A stretch of DNA of 64,000 nt from positions 124,001 through 188,000 of the forward strand of contig WGOC01000017.1 of the NCBI GenBank assembly GCA_016124235.1, written 5' to 3'. Of the stretch, positions 1 to 8,649 are shown piece after piece. Position 1 is the stretch's first letter; each line of letters starts with the position of its first letter. Below the pieces are notes generated by a model, which saw nothing but the letters and a program-made list of their open reading frames with translations, did not search any database and had not been told where the DNA came from. The position numbers and the translations under genes were made by a program. Source of the stretch: a bacterium (lineage in GTDB: Bacteria > Verrucomicrobiota > Verrucomicrobiia > Limisphaerales > RI-55).

Positions 1-213
1 CAAGACCTGGACGCCGGTCATGTCCTCCAATCGCAGATCCGTGATGACCGCGTGACATTCGTACTCCGCCAGATAATCGAGTGCATCCAAACCCGAGTCC
101 GCGAGATACACATCCCAGTAGCCGCCATTACGCCCCATGAACTCCAGCTTGATGCTGGCGATCTCAGGCGTGACGCCCGCGACAAACAGAATGCGCTTTT
201 TGCGGTGATCCAT
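1..213 (-). CDS. Response regulator receiver domain (3' end outside window)
   Basis: The visible 71 residues start MDHRKKRILFVAG and read as the first half of a CheY-like receiver domain. A putative phosphoacceptor Asp lies in AVITDLRLED, about residue 60, after a beta strand. The usual acidic pair after beta1 is replaced: VAGVTPE stands where VDDDxx is expected. Mg2+ binding and phosphorylation may therefore be weak. The gene runs off the left edge, so any output domain is unseen. It lies 38 nt downstream of the roadblock-like gene and probably belongs to the same transcript. The ORF is too short for a length-filtered ORF list, but the receiver pattern is clear. Confidence 0.7.
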   Translation of the reverse strand, partial: MDHRKKRILFVAGVTPEIASIKLEFMGRNGGYWDVYLADSGLDALDYLAEYECHAVITDLRLEDMTGVQVL

Positions 214-251
214 TCGGTCTGGTTGGTCCGTCGCGCCGGTCGGCCTGCCGG

Positions 252-608
252 CTACGCGTCCCTCGTATTTTTAAATTCCTCGAACAAACGTTCGGCTGCG
301 GCGGAATCGAAACCATCGCCAGTACTCCGACCAATGATCAGGGCAAGCATCTTGCCGTCCGACCGCCGCAGGCAATACACCAAAACATTCTCAAAAATCC
401 AGCGCATTTCCTGTGGCGGCATCCGATGATGCGTGCTGACTTCGGCCGTGTCGGCAAGATAACGCCAAACGGAGGAAATATTTGTAAGATCGTGCGGCGC
501 GTGTCCCATCGACGTATCGACGGTTCGATCGCCATGCACCAAACCCGCAGCCCAAACGCCTCGCAGTTGCGCCGCCTCATCCAAAAGCTTGCGCAGAACC
601 ACGCTCAT
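252..608 (-). CDS. Small roadblock/LC7-like or hypothetical protein
   Basis: This 118-residue soluble protein starts MSVVLRKLLDEAAQLRG. Its ATG overlaps the stop of the upstream response regulator by 4 nt (ATGA), so the two are probably translationally coupled. The pattern of an N-terminal helix, then strands around GVWAAGLVHGDRTV and then LVYCLRRSDGKMLALIIG fits a roadblock/LC7 (MglB-like) fold. Such domains often accompany receiver-PATAN proteins and regulate small GTPases. The assignment is by pattern and context only. No catalytic residues are visible and a hypothetical label would also be fair. Confidence 0.6.
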   Translation of the reverse strand: MSVVLRKLLDEAAQLRGVWAAGLVHGDRTVDTSMGHAPHDLTNISSVWRYLADTAEVSTHHRMPPQEMRWIFENVLVYCLRRSDGKMLALIIGRSTGDGFDSAAAERLFEEFKNTRDA

Positions 609-1801
609 TTTCGGGCGAGGTGCAAAGCGCTGGGTGGCGGGAAAGTTTCATTCGGCATTGCCTTGCTCGTGCGCACGTACACGCCGCAATCCGCCTGAAG
701 TTGTGCGACGACTTTCGTCTGTGAGGTCAAAATTTCCAGCCGGTCAAACGCGCCGAATCCCAGCGCCGGACTAAACTGCCGTCGTTTCTGCGAGAGGAAT
801 TCCAAAAAGTTGATTCGGCCCGTCGGATCCTTGCACTGCCATTCGTAAATGACGTCCCCCTGCGGCGAACAAAGGAGGACCTCATCAACGACGGTTGGCC
901 GTTCGTCTTCGATTTTGACCGGCGTTGGTTCCTGCGAAATTGCCGCTGGCGTGGTCGCGCGGATCGCGTCGACTGGGCCAACCACATTGGGTGCCTTGAA
1001 TAGATCGGGCAACGAATCAAGGCTTACCTCCCGCGATTCGACTGAGTTTTTTGTTTCGGTTGAGAACTGCACTGCCGCCGCAGTTTCGGCCTGTTCATCC
1101 GCCTGCCGCGCGGCTTCCATCAGGAGAAATTCCCATTGCCCTTCGATGGTCTGTGCCGGCGGCTCGACAAATGGACGGAGATCAAACTCGCCACCTTTCA
1201 TCCCGAGCACATGGTTGAAGGCCGCTTCGCCGGTCAGTTCACCTGACTGCGCATGAATGATGTTGCCGTCCTTGATGAACACTTCGCCGTGGCCCGCCTC
1301 CGTGCTGACAAACAAGATGACGGAATGCCGGCTCAAACATTCCATTTGGATAATATCCGTCAGACCGACGCGCCGCAGCACACCCCGAAAACCATCCTCC
1401 GGTTGCAGGCGCGCCAATTCATGGAGCGTCGCCAGAATGCTCTGCAAATCGTCCGGGGTGCGCGGCTTTTCGAGAAACAACTCGGCGCCCCCACTCAAAC
1501 AGGCCGCGCGATGTTCGTCCGTGGCGAACCCCGTCAACACGACCTTGGAAATATTGGGGTGCTTGCGGTGAACCAAATTGAGAAACTGCAAGCCATCGAC
1601 CACCGGCATTTCGATGTCGATGACCACCAGACTCGCCGGGTGATCCTGCAGGATGGAAAGGGCCTCACCCGCCGACGTCGCGAAATAAGGCTCCCACAAG
1701 TCCTTTTGCGTACCGTCGATTACCGCGGCAATCGTCTCGAGAAACACCGGTTCATCATCGACGAACAAAACCCGCTTTCGCTTGTTGGCGTTGGCTGCCA
1801 T
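605..1801 (-). CDS. Response regulator with PATAN/DUF4388 domain
   Basis: The product has 398 residues from the ATG of MAANANKRKR. The open frame extends 32 codons upstream, but this Met directly precedes the receiver. Residues 10-125 form a CheY-like receiver with the acidic pair in LFVDDEP, phosphoacceptor Asp in VVIDIEMPV, Thr in VVLTGF and Lys in LEKPR. Residues about 135-240 match the PATAN/DUF4388 pattern: LTDIIQMECLSRHSVILFV, then GEVFIKDGNIIHA, then GEAAFNHVLGMKGGEFDL. The C-terminal 100 residues resemble a roadblock-like domain (VLLCSPQGDVIYEWQ). This architecture is known from gliding, phototaxis and biofilm signalling. It is probably co-transcribed with the small gene that overlaps its stop. 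Confidence 0.85.
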   Translation of the reverse strand: MAANANKRKRVLFVDDEPVFLETIAAVIDGTQKDLWEPYFATSAGEALSILQDHPASLVVIDIEMPVVDGLQFLNLVHRKHPNISKVVLTGFATDEHRAACLSGGAELFLEKPRTPDDLQSILATLHELARLQPEDGFRGVLRRVGLTDIIQMECLSRHSVILFVSTEAGHGEVFIKDGNIIHAQSGELTGEAAFNHVLGMKGGEFDLRPFVEPPAQTIEGQWEFLLMEAARQADEQAETAAAVQFSTETKNSVESREVSLDSLPDLFKAPNVVGPVDAIRATTPAAISQEPTPVKIEDERPTVVDEVLLCSPQGDVIYEWQCKDPTGRINFLEFLSQKRRQFSPALGFGAFDRLEILTSQTKVVAQLQADCGVYVRTSKAMPNETFPPPSALHLARK

Positions 1802-1899
1802 GGCGCGTTCATTTCTTACGGTGAAAGCCAGAACATGTCGAAGGCTTTTCGGACCTAACGAAGTCATTCCAGATGGTGGGGCCACCCAGATTCGCATGT

Positions 1900-1948
1900 T
1901 TTAGGCAACTTAGGCACTATCAACAACTTGCCTAAACTTTCGTTTAGG
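1900..1948. promoter_or_regulatory. Overlapping dyads between two response-regulator genes
   Basis: TTTAGGCAA at 1900-1908 is perfectly repeated in inverse at 1928-1936 (TTGCCTAAA). The CCTAAA of that second arm can alternatively pair with TTTAGG at 1943-1948. TTAGGCA also occurs twice as a direct repeat at 1901-1917. The two hairpins exclude each other. The site sits between the stop of the receiver-HDOD gene and the start of the receiver-PATAN gene. It could be an operator, a processing site or an attenuator; no U-tract makes it a clear terminator. Confidence 0.4.
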
Positions 1949-1974
1949 AACTCATTTTGCCGTGCGTACAAACC

Positions 1975-3183
1975 TCAGTTCGCTTCGGCCGCTTCCTTTT
2001 CTGCCGTCCGGCATTGCTCCCACCACACGGGCAAACGCTGGTCAAGACCGAGCTGCGCAAGATAGTCCGCATCGACCGGCAAGTCCGTCGCCCCCGAAGC
2101 CTCGGCGTGCTCCAGGGCATTGGCTGCATGGACGGCGGTGAGCGGACAAAAGCTCTGGCTCAGAAACTGAGCGGGATGGTGGTGCAAGGCAACCGCTTCA
2201 ATGATTCCGATTGGCAGGCCCCAGATCGCGAGCATGCTAGCACCGAGCTCGGCGTGGTTGCTACCGAAAACCTGCTCCTCCGCTTCCCACAATGGAATTC
2301 TGCGCGACGCGGCAACCATGGCCGCCTCGGTGTATTGCTGCGGCAGGTTGGCCGCGAGTGCGAGTTTGCCGATATCGTGCAGCATGCCGGCGGTGTACGC
2401 CTCATCCACCACCTCCTTGGCTGCTTTCTCCGTACGCGCGATCAACCGCGCGAAGTTGCCAGTACGAATCGAATGCTTCCAAAGATTCTCCACGGAAAAG
2501 TCCGAATCTTTGATGCGGTCAAAATAGGAAAATGAATGCGCCAGCAGGATCACCGATTTGGTCGTGTCGATGCCGAGGAACATCACCGCTTCCACCGGAC
2601 TGGCCACCGAACGTTTCAACCCAAACACCGCGGAGTTTACCAGTTGTAATATTTTGGCGGTGATCGCCGGGTCTCGCGCGATGATTTCTCCGACACCTTC
2701 CAACGAGCTGTCGGGCGATTGCAGCATCTTGACGACTTGAAAATACAGCTGCGGCGGGCTCGGCAGTTTGTGCATTTGCGCGAGCAACGAGCGCACCTTT
2801 TCGCCGGGCAGCCAGTTTTGAAACGCGAGCGCCCGCTCCAGCGCGGAAGCCAGGGTGTGGGGATCGCACGGTTTCGAGAGAAACTGGTGCGCGGTGCCAA
2901 CGCATTTCATGGTCGCTTGCCGATCCGACAAATCGGACAACACAAATCGCAGGACCTTCGGATGGCGCTCCATCACTTCGTTCAACAGCTGAGCGCCATT
3001 GATCACCGAAAGACGGAGATCCGTCACCACGGCGTCGAATGAATCGTGTTCCATTCGTTCCAGCGCCTCCGTTCCGGAACCCACCAGGGTAAATTCAAAC
3101 GAGTCCGCGATGGCGTGAAGCGAGGATTCGAGTTCCTGGCGGACTTTGGGTTGTTCTTCAACCAACAGAATTTTGCGTTTCAT
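1975..3183 (-). CDS. Response regulator with HDOD domain
   Basis: The product has 402 residues starting MKRKILLVEEQPK; 39 upstream codons of open frame were rejected because the receiver begins at this Met. Residues 1-120 are a receiver with phosphoacceptor Asp in AVVTDLRLS and Lys in FLSKPCD. From about residue 140 there is an HDOD domain: LPSPPQLYFQVVKML, then ARDPAITAKILQLVNSA, then an HD-type core (AGMLHDIGKLAL) and a conserved ALHHHP segment. HDOD proteins are HD-GYP relatives that usually lack phosphodiesterase activity and act as signalling scaffolds. It starts 7 nt after the HEAT-repeat gene, so they form an operon. Confidence 0.88.
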   Translation of the reverse strand: MKRKILLVEEQPKVRQELESSLHAIADSFEFTLVGSGTEALERMEHDSFDAVVTDLRLSVINGAQLLNEVMERHPKVLRFVLSDLSDRQATMKCVGTAHQFLSKPCDPHTLASALERALAFQNWLPGEKVRSLLAQMHKLPSPPQLYFQVVKMLQSPDSSLEGVGEIIARDPAITAKILQLVNSAVFGLKRSVASPVEAVMFLGIDTTKSVILLAHSFSYFDRIKDSDFSVENLWKHSIRTGNFARLIARTEKAAKEVVDEAYTAGMLHDIGKLALAANLPQQYTEAAMVAASRRIPLWEAEEQVFGSNHAELGASMLAIWGLPIGIIEAVALHHHPAQFLSQSFCPLTAVHAANALEHAEASGATDLPVDADYLAQLGLDQRLPVWWEQCRTAEKEAAEAN

Positions 3184-3190
3184 TTTGTTT

Positions 3191-4603
3191 TCAGTTCTGG
3201 AGCAAAAGCTCGTACAGCGCACGATCTTCGTCATTGGCGGGCGACCACTGCAACACGTTGAGCGAACCCGCGGCCGACCGGCTGACCCATGGGCTGTCAT
3301 CCTTCATGGCGGCGATCAGCGGCGGCACGGCCTGCTGATCACCCAACCGGCCGAGCGCTTCGGCCGCTGCCTGCCGCAGATCACAATCAAAGTCGTTCAA
3401 CAGCCGTAGAAAAATCTCCGTCGCGTTTTGCCGACGCATCAACCCCGGATCCAACAAGTGCGCCAGCGACGGCTCGACGGGGCGCATCTCGCCGATCTTT
3501 GCCAGCGCGTCCGCCGCCGCCTGCCGCACCCAATATTCCTTGTGTTTGAGCGCCGCGCGCAGTTCCGGGATGGCCCGTTTTGCGGCCGGCGATTTTTCCC
3601 AGTTACGATCCAACCGTCGCAACGCCGTGGTTGCCAGCGAGCGAACGCTGTCCTGATCGTCCTTGAGCACGGGGACAAGAAATTCGACAGCCACCGGATC
3701 GCCAATTTCCATCAACGCGCGCACGGCGGCCTCCCGCACTTCCCGGTCAGAATCCTTCAACGCGCCCGCCAGGGAATCGACGACCTGTACGTCCTTGAAT
3801 TGTCCCAGCGCGCGAATGGCTGATTCACGAACCTCCCAATGAGCATCCTTCAGCAAGCGCGTTAGTGGCGCCACGGCCCGGACGTCTCCCAGTTTGCTCA
3901 ATGCCGCGACGGCGCCCGTGCGTACCTGCGAATCGCGATCTCGAAGAACGGTGATCAGCGGATCAACCGCCGAAGCATCGCCAATCATTGAAAGGGCATC
4001 GATCGCCGTGCAGCGGACATTGCGATCTTCGTCCTTCAACGCGGCGAGCACGGGCTTCACGACGCGCGCGTCACCGATCATGCTCAACGCCGCGAGGGCG
4101 GCCTGGCGCTTGTAGTAAACACCGTCTTTGATCGCGAGCGAGAGTGGTTCAACGGCAACAGCGCCCAGCAGGGCGGCTTTTTCAAATTCACCCAGCGCGG
4201 TCCAGCGCCAGGCTTCCTCGACCGGACCATTTGGTTGCCATTTGAGCGCATCCAAAGCTTGGGCGGCCCGCCAGCGTACGCCGCTCGCGGAATCGCGGAG
4301 AGCGGTCAGCAAACCCGTTTGCGCGGCTTCGGTACCAGCCTGTTTCAATTCTTCAGCCGCTACTTCACGAACGTCGGAAACCGGATCACGCAGCATCGCG
4401 ATCAACTGCGGCTCGAAATCCGGATTGCGCAGCTGCCCGACTCCACGGACAGCTGCCGCTCGCACTTCGGCATCCGCGTCCTGCAAGGCGGATTTAAGAT
4501 GTTCCGCCGTGGCGTCGTCACTGGACGATGCCAGCTTGTCCACCGCGTCTTTCCGGACACGTGGATTCTTGGACTTCAACTGTTGGAGGTGCCACCAGCG
4601 CAT
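3191..4603 (-). CDS. HEAT-repeat protein (PBS lyase-type)
   Basis: The 470-residue protein is built almost wholly of about a dozen 31-residue HEAT/PBS-lyase repeats. Recurring cores are VRCTAIDALSMIGDAS, VRTGAVAALSKLGDVRA, VRESAIRALGQFKDVQ and VREAAVRALMEIGDP. There is no signal peptide and no other domain. Such alpha-solenoids are protein-interaction scaffolds. Location seven bases upstream of the receiver-HDOD gene suggests it scaffolds the same signalling assembly. The start codon is the first Met (MRWWHLQQLKSKNPRVRKDA), which begins directly with a repeat. There is no evidence for actual phycobilin lyase activity. Confidence 0.9.
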   Translation of the reverse strand: MRWWHLQQLKSKNPRVRKDAVDKLASSSDDATAEHLKSALQDADAEVRAAAVRGVGQLRNPDFEPQLIAMLRDPVSDVREVAAEELKQAGTEAAQTGLLTALRDSASGVRWRAAQALDALKWQPNGPVEEAWRWTALGEFEKAALLGAVAVEPLSLAIKDGVYYKRQAALAALSMIGDARVVKPVLAALKDEDRNVRCTAIDALSMIGDASAVDPLITVLRDRDSQVRTGAVAALSKLGDVRAVAPLTRLLKDAHWEVRESAIRALGQFKDVQVVDSLAGALKDSDREVREAAVRALMEIGDPVAVEFLVPVLKDDQDSVRSLATTALRRLDRNWEKSPAAKRAIPELRAALKHKEYWVRQAAADALAKIGEMRPVEPSLAHLLDPGLMRRQNATEIFLRLLNDFDCDLRQAAAEALGRLGDQQAVPPLIAAMKDDSPWVSRSAAGSLNVLQWSPANDEDRALYELLLQN

Positions 4604-4726
4604 GGTAATACGTCACTACGGTCGTAATCGGCGAATATGAGTGTGCTGTTTAGCGAAAATTTCACGACAACCGGCCGGCTGTCGAGGCATTTGCCGTGTT
4701 TACGTCTGGGCGAAATCCGGTGGATT

Positions 4727-5548
4727 TCACGCCAAAATGAGCGTAGGCGGTCGCTCCACATTTTCGACCGCACCCGTCCGGCGAGCCTTGATCGCGAGGT
4801 AAGGCGGCACGAATCGACACCGATAATCAAACGTACCAACCACCGCGTTGGCCGCGGGGCGCCACGGTTCCACCACATCCTCCACGACAAATCCCGAGCG
4901 ACAAATCCCACCCAACAAATCTTCCAGGCGGTGCAGGTATTCGATCGTGCCCGCCTCGCGATGCCAGCAACCCGGCGGAGCTGCCGGCAGTGGTTCAAGC
5001 TGATCGGACGGTTCAGCAATCACAAATCGGCCGCCGGTTCCCACTGGACCAGCCGAAGCCTGCAACGAAATGGGCTGTTTGTGCTGGCTCACATACAGAC
5101 CGCCGGTTCGCAAAACGCGAGCAACTTCGCGAAAGACGGGCCGCACATCCGGGATGTAGCACGTGCTCACTGGATGTATCACCGCGTCAAAAGTCGCCGC
5201 GCCGAGTAAACTCAAGTCATCCATCGAGGTCTGCACCAACGTCAGCGACAAAGCGCGCTCGGAGGCCACTTTGCGATCCAGCGCCAGCATTTGCGGACTT
5301 AAATCCACGACGGTCACCGTTGCCCCAGCGGCCGCCAGCAACGGACCGTGCCGCCCGCCGCCCGCCGCAAGACACAAGATCCGTTGGCCAGCCACATTTC
5401 CGCCCAACCAGCCCAAAGGATCAGCCACTCGTAGCGGCTTGAGAAAATCAGCATCACTTGCGGTGTCGATGTACCAATCACGGCGATGCACCCGCTCATC
5501 CCACGCCGCCTGGTTGTGCCGGCGCCAATCACCGACCTCGTTCTTCAT
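4727..5548 (-). CDS. Class I SAM-dependent methyltransferase
   Basis: The product has 273 residues from MKNEVGDWRRHNQ, chosen because this ATG overlaps the stop of the upstream lipoprotein gene as ATGA. The Rossmann-type methyltransferase core is clear. Motif I is RILCLAAGGGRHGPLLAAAG; motif II ends in VTVVDLSPQML; a motif III-like QTSMDDLSLLG segment follows. Then come FDAVIHPVSTCYIPDV and a post-core VARVLRTGGLYVSQHK strand. The substrate is not predictable. It resembles UbiE/SmtA-type small-molecule methyltransferases (Methyltransf_11). It is cytoplasmic and probably co-transcribed with the lipoprotein gene. Confidence 0.85.
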   Translation of the reverse strand: MKNEVGDWRRHNQAAWDERVHRRDWYIDTASDADFLKPLRVADPLGWLGGNVAGQRILCLAAGGGRHGPLLAAAGATVTVVDLSPQMLALDRKVASERALSLTLVQTSMDDLSLLGAATFDAVIHPVSTCYIPDVRPVFREVARVLRTGGLYVSQHKQPISLQASAGPVGTGGRFVIAEPSDQLEPLPAAPPGCWHREAGTIEYLHRLEDLLGGICRSGFVVEDVVEPWRPAANAVVGTFDYRCRFVPPYLAIKARRTGAVENVERPPTLILA

Positions 5549-6018
5549 TTTGCGTTCGGCCGTTTCATTTCGAACGTGCCGTGGTCCCACTTGTTTTTGT
5601 AAGTGCTGAAAAACCGCTCTGAATTCACGCGACCCTCGTATGTATATTCACCACCCGCGAGCCAGCCGAGTTTTTTGGTGCCGAAGAATTCGTAGCCACC
5701 GTTGTGCGGTTGCATCTCAAACGGAACTTCAGAGGTATAGGTGAAGTTGAACAGAAAATGGTAGGTCGCCTTGAAGCGTGTCGCGTAAATATTTTCGCCG
5801 ACCTTGGTGATGATTCCCCTGAGTTCGCCGTGATGGCTGTCCGCATCGCTCTGCCACGTTCCGATCCACGGCCCTTCGATACTGTCTGTCGGGACCCCGA
5901 CCAGCAGGGCCTTTTTGTAGTCGCGGTTGAACGAAGAACAACCAGTTAAAAGAAGAACTGCGACAAACGCCGCCAAAACCGGCAGCAAATTCGAACGAAT
6001 CGAGATGATGCGTTTCAT
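5545..6018 (-). CDS. Predicted lipoprotein
   Basis: The product has 157 residues from MKRIISIRSNLLPVL. A type II signal peptide ends in LLLTGC, a good lipobox with lipidated Cys near residue 28. The mature part contains GPWIGTWQSDADSHHGELRG and a series of beta strands (YATRFKATYHFLFNFTYTSE), suggesting a small lipocalin-like or beta-barrel fold. The nine codons before the chosen Met lack signal-peptide character. The stop overlaps the start of the methyltransferase gene. No family is recognised; it is probably periplasm- or outer-membrane-anchored. Confidence 0.8.
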   Translation of the reverse strand: MKRIISIRSNLLPVLAAFVAVLLLTGCSSFNRDYKKALLVGVPTDSIEGPWIGTWQSDADSHHGELRGIITKVGENIYATRFKATYHFLFNFTYTSEVPFEMQPHNGGYEFFGTKKLGWLAGGEYTYEGRVNSERFFSTYKNKWDHGTFEMKRPNAK

Positions 6019-6142
6019 GTCCGAATCATAGAAAACGACCGACAACGCGCAACGAGTCTCTCATTCAACACCCAGCATTCTTCGGCGAACGGCCCGGAAT
6101 CCTTCCCCTTTTAACCAAATGCTCGGTCCGAAAAGAAACCGG

Positions 6143-6571
6143 TCAAGCAACTTTGTTACCCGCCAGACAACGGTTGAACGTATCCGTCGGCAACAAACCC
6201 AACTGACAGAACAAGCCGAGAAAATCGAAGTGGTTGGCACCCTCGACAATTTTACCGTCTCCAATTCGGGCAAACAGAGCGCCGGAAAATGAAACCGGTT
6301 TCCCCGTCGCTTTGGCCTTGGCCGTGACGACGCACTGCGCCGAAATCCAATTCTCCCGCTCAATCATTTTGTCGAGAGAGACATGAAAATCGGTGAGAAG
6401 TTTGCAGAGCGTCTGGTGAAAGGCCAGAAACTCGTCGGGCCCCAGCAAGGCGGCCGCGCCAAGACCTTCGGCTTTGACGTCGGGGACGAGCATTTCGTGG
6501 ATCGCGGCGGTGTCCTGCTTCGCCCACACGCGGTCGAACCACACTTCAAGCAACTGCCGATGTGTGTTCAT
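6143..6571 (-). CDS. SnoaL-like / ester-cyclase-family protein
   Basis: This 142-residue single-domain protein matches the SnoaL/NTF2-like pattern. An N-terminal helix is followed by VWAKQDTAAIHEMLVPDVKAEG, a FHQTLCKLLTDFHVSLDKMIE segment, a curved sheet with AQCVVTAKAKATGKPVSFSGALFARIGDGKIVE, and the terminal NHFDFLGLFCQLG typical of ester-cyclase-like members. Family members range from polyketide cyclases to carotenoid-binding or purely structural proteins, so the substrate cannot be named. It is probably a monocistronic gene; the next upstream gene on this strand is aspS. Confidence 0.75.
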   Translation of the reverse strand: MNTHRQLLEVWFDRVWAKQDTAAIHEMLVPDVKAEGLGAAALLGPDEFLAFHQTLCKLLTDFHVSLDKMIERENWISAQCVVTAKAKATGKPVSFSGALFARIGDGKIVEGANHFDFLGLFCQLGLLPTDTFNRCLAGNKVA

Positions 6572-6634
6572 GATGCGCCGACTTTCCGCAACTGCACATC
6601 CGGAGCAAGCAAAAAGCCCGGCTTGGGTTGCCGT

Positions 6635-8443
6635 CTAGGACTGATCTTTAGGCGGAGCGGCCTTCACTTCCAGCCGCAAATCTTTGAGCTGACGGGCGGT
6701 GGCCACACTTGGCGCGTCGGTCATCAAGTCGGTGCCCTTGGCTGTCTTCGGGAACGCGATGACGTCGCGGATGCTCGGCGTTCCGCACAAGGTCGCGATC
6801 ATGCGATCGAAGCCGAGCGCGATGCCACCGTGCGGCGGCGCGCCATATTTGAACGCTTCGAGCATGTAACCGAATCGTGATTGCGTTTCCTCGGGCGGAA
6901 TCTGGAGCACCTGCTCGAACACCGTTTTCTGCACGTCGGGCTGGTGAATACGAATCGATCCGCCGCCAAGTTCTACGCCGTTCACCACGATGTCATAATG
7001 TTGACCGCGCACGGCCTTCGGCTCGCTGACCAGTTTCGGAATGTCCTCAGCGACCGGGGACGTGAACGGATGATGGCTCGAGTACCAACGGTTTTGTTCC
7101 TTGTCGAAACTGAGCAGCGGAAAATCGACGACCCACAGGAAGTCGAAACGCTTCGGATCGATCGTGAGCTTGCCGGTCTTTTGCAAAACCTCGGCAATAT
7201 AGAGCCGGATCTTGCCAAGAATCTCACAGGCGGTCAGCCATTGGTCGGCCGCGAAAAGAATCAAATCGCCTTCCTCGATCTGCAGCTTGGTTTTGAGAGC
7301 TTCCTTTTCAGCATCGGAAAAGAACTTCACGATCGGTGATTTCCACTCGCCTGATTCGACCTTAATATAGGCGAGACCTTTCGCGCCAAAGCTCTTCGCG
7401 TAATCGGTCATGGTTTCCATCTGACCTTGTGTCACGCAGGCGAGGCCTTTCGCGTTCATCGCCTTCACGACGCCGCCGCTCGCAACCGCGCCGCTGAAGA
7501 CCTTGAACGAGCTGCCTTTGAAATCTTCCGTCATGTCCACCAACTCAAAGCCAAACCGCGTGTCCGGCTTGTCGATGCCGAAGCGGTTCAACGCTTCTTC
7601 AAACGTCAACCGCTTGAACGGCGTGGGGATGTCCATGTCGAGCGCCGCTTTCCAAACGCGCTTCAACAAACCCTCGATCAACGCGTAAATATCTTCGCGC
7701 TCGATGAACGACATTTCGATGTCGACCTGCGTAAACTCCGGCTGGCGATCGGCCCGCAAGTCCTCGTCGCGATAACACCGGGCGAGCTGAAAGTACTTTT
7801 CAACACCGGCGACCATGAGGATCTGTTTGAACTGCTGCGGGGATTGCGGCAGGGCGTAAAACGTGCCGGGCTCGCGGCGGTTCGGCACCAGGAATTCACG
7901 CGCGCCCTCTGGTGTCGACTTGAACAACGTCGGCGTTTCGATCTCAAGAAAGCCCTGCTCATCCATGTAGCTTCGCGTGGCGATCGCCACCTTGGAACGA
8001 AGACGCATGTTGCGCAGCATCTCGGGACGACGCAGGTCGAGGTAACGATACTTGAGCCGCATTTCCTCGTTCACCTTGGCGGCGACTTCGGGATCATCAA
8101 TGACGAACGGCAGCACAGCGGCCTGGTTGAGCACCGTCAATTCGGTGGCCAGCACTTCCACCTGGCCGGTGGGAATTTTGTCGTTGTTCGTGCCGGCCGG
8201 GCGCTGGCGGACTTTGCCGGTGACTTCGATGACCGATTCGCTGTGCAAACCAGCGGCGACGTCGCAGATCGCCTGTGGCACGTCCTGCGGATCAAAAACG
8301 GTTTGCGTGCGGCCTTCGCGGTCGCGAATGTCGATGAAGTTGACGCCGCCAAGGTCGCGCTTGGAGTGAACCCAACCGGTGAGGGTGACCGTCTGTCCGA
8401 TGTGTTCGGACCGCAGTTCGTTGCAATGATGAGTACGTTTCAT
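6635..8443 (-). CDS. aspS: Aspartate-tRNA ligase
   Basis: The 602 residues have the length and order of bacterial AspRS. An N-terminal OB-fold anticodon-binding domain (GQTVTLTGWVHSKRDLGG, FIDIRDREG) is followed by class II motif 1 (RYLDLRRPEM) and motif 2 (QLARCYRDEDLRADRQPEFTQVD). The bacterial GAD insertion lies around residues 300-410. Motif 3 is GGIALGFDRMIATLCG. It charges tRNA-Asp, and a canonical tRNA-Asp(GTC) lies at 49201-49277. Whether it is discriminating or also charges Asn cannot be decided from sequence inspection. Confidence 0.97.
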   Translation of the reverse strand: MKRTHHCNELRSEHIGQTVTLTGWVHSKRDLGGVNFIDIRDREGRTQTVFDPQDVPQAICDVAAGLHSESVIEVTGKVRQRPAGTNNDKIPTGQVEVLATELTVLNQAAVLPFVIDDPEVAAKVNEEMRLKYRYLDLRRPEMLRNMRLRSKVAIATRSYMDEQGFLEIETPTLFKSTPEGAREFLVPNRREPGTFYALPQSPQQFKQILMVAGVEKYFQLARCYRDEDLRADRQPEFTQVDIEMSFIEREDIYALIEGLLKRVWKAALDMDIPTPFKRLTFEEALNRFGIDKPDTRFGFELVDMTEDFKGSSFKVFSGAVASGGVVKAMNAKGLACVTQGQMETMTDYAKSFGAKGLAYIKVESGEWKSPIVKFFSDAEKEALKTKLQIEEGDLILFAADQWLTACEILGKIRLYIAEVLQKTGKLTIDPKRFDFLWVVDFPLLSFDKEQNRWYSSHHPFTSPVAEDIPKLVSEPKAVRGQHYDIVVNGVELGGGSIRIHQPDVQKTVFEQVLQIPPEETQSRFGYMLEAFKYGAPPHGGIALGFDRMIATLCGTPSIRDVIAFPKTAKGTDLMTDAPSVATARQLKDLRLEVKAAPPKDQS

Positions 8444-8649
8444 CTCAAATCAGGGAACGCGGAGCGCGGTATGCGGCATCCCGTTCCAAAGGGACGCGGA
8501 TGTTGGCGGTCCCGGGCCGGAATTCAAAGTGAATTTTGGACCTTCCGCGAATCGTCGTATTTGGTCCCGACATACCATTCCGGCAATCATCCGGGATGAA
8601 CTGTGAATTGCTGTTTGGTCGCGCAAAAACCGTGATTTCCAAAGAGAAA

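Noticed and set aside
52-429. Plus-strand open frame of 125 codons
   Set aside because: It lies antisense to the receiver and roadblock-like genes, has no Shine-Dalgarno and no domain.
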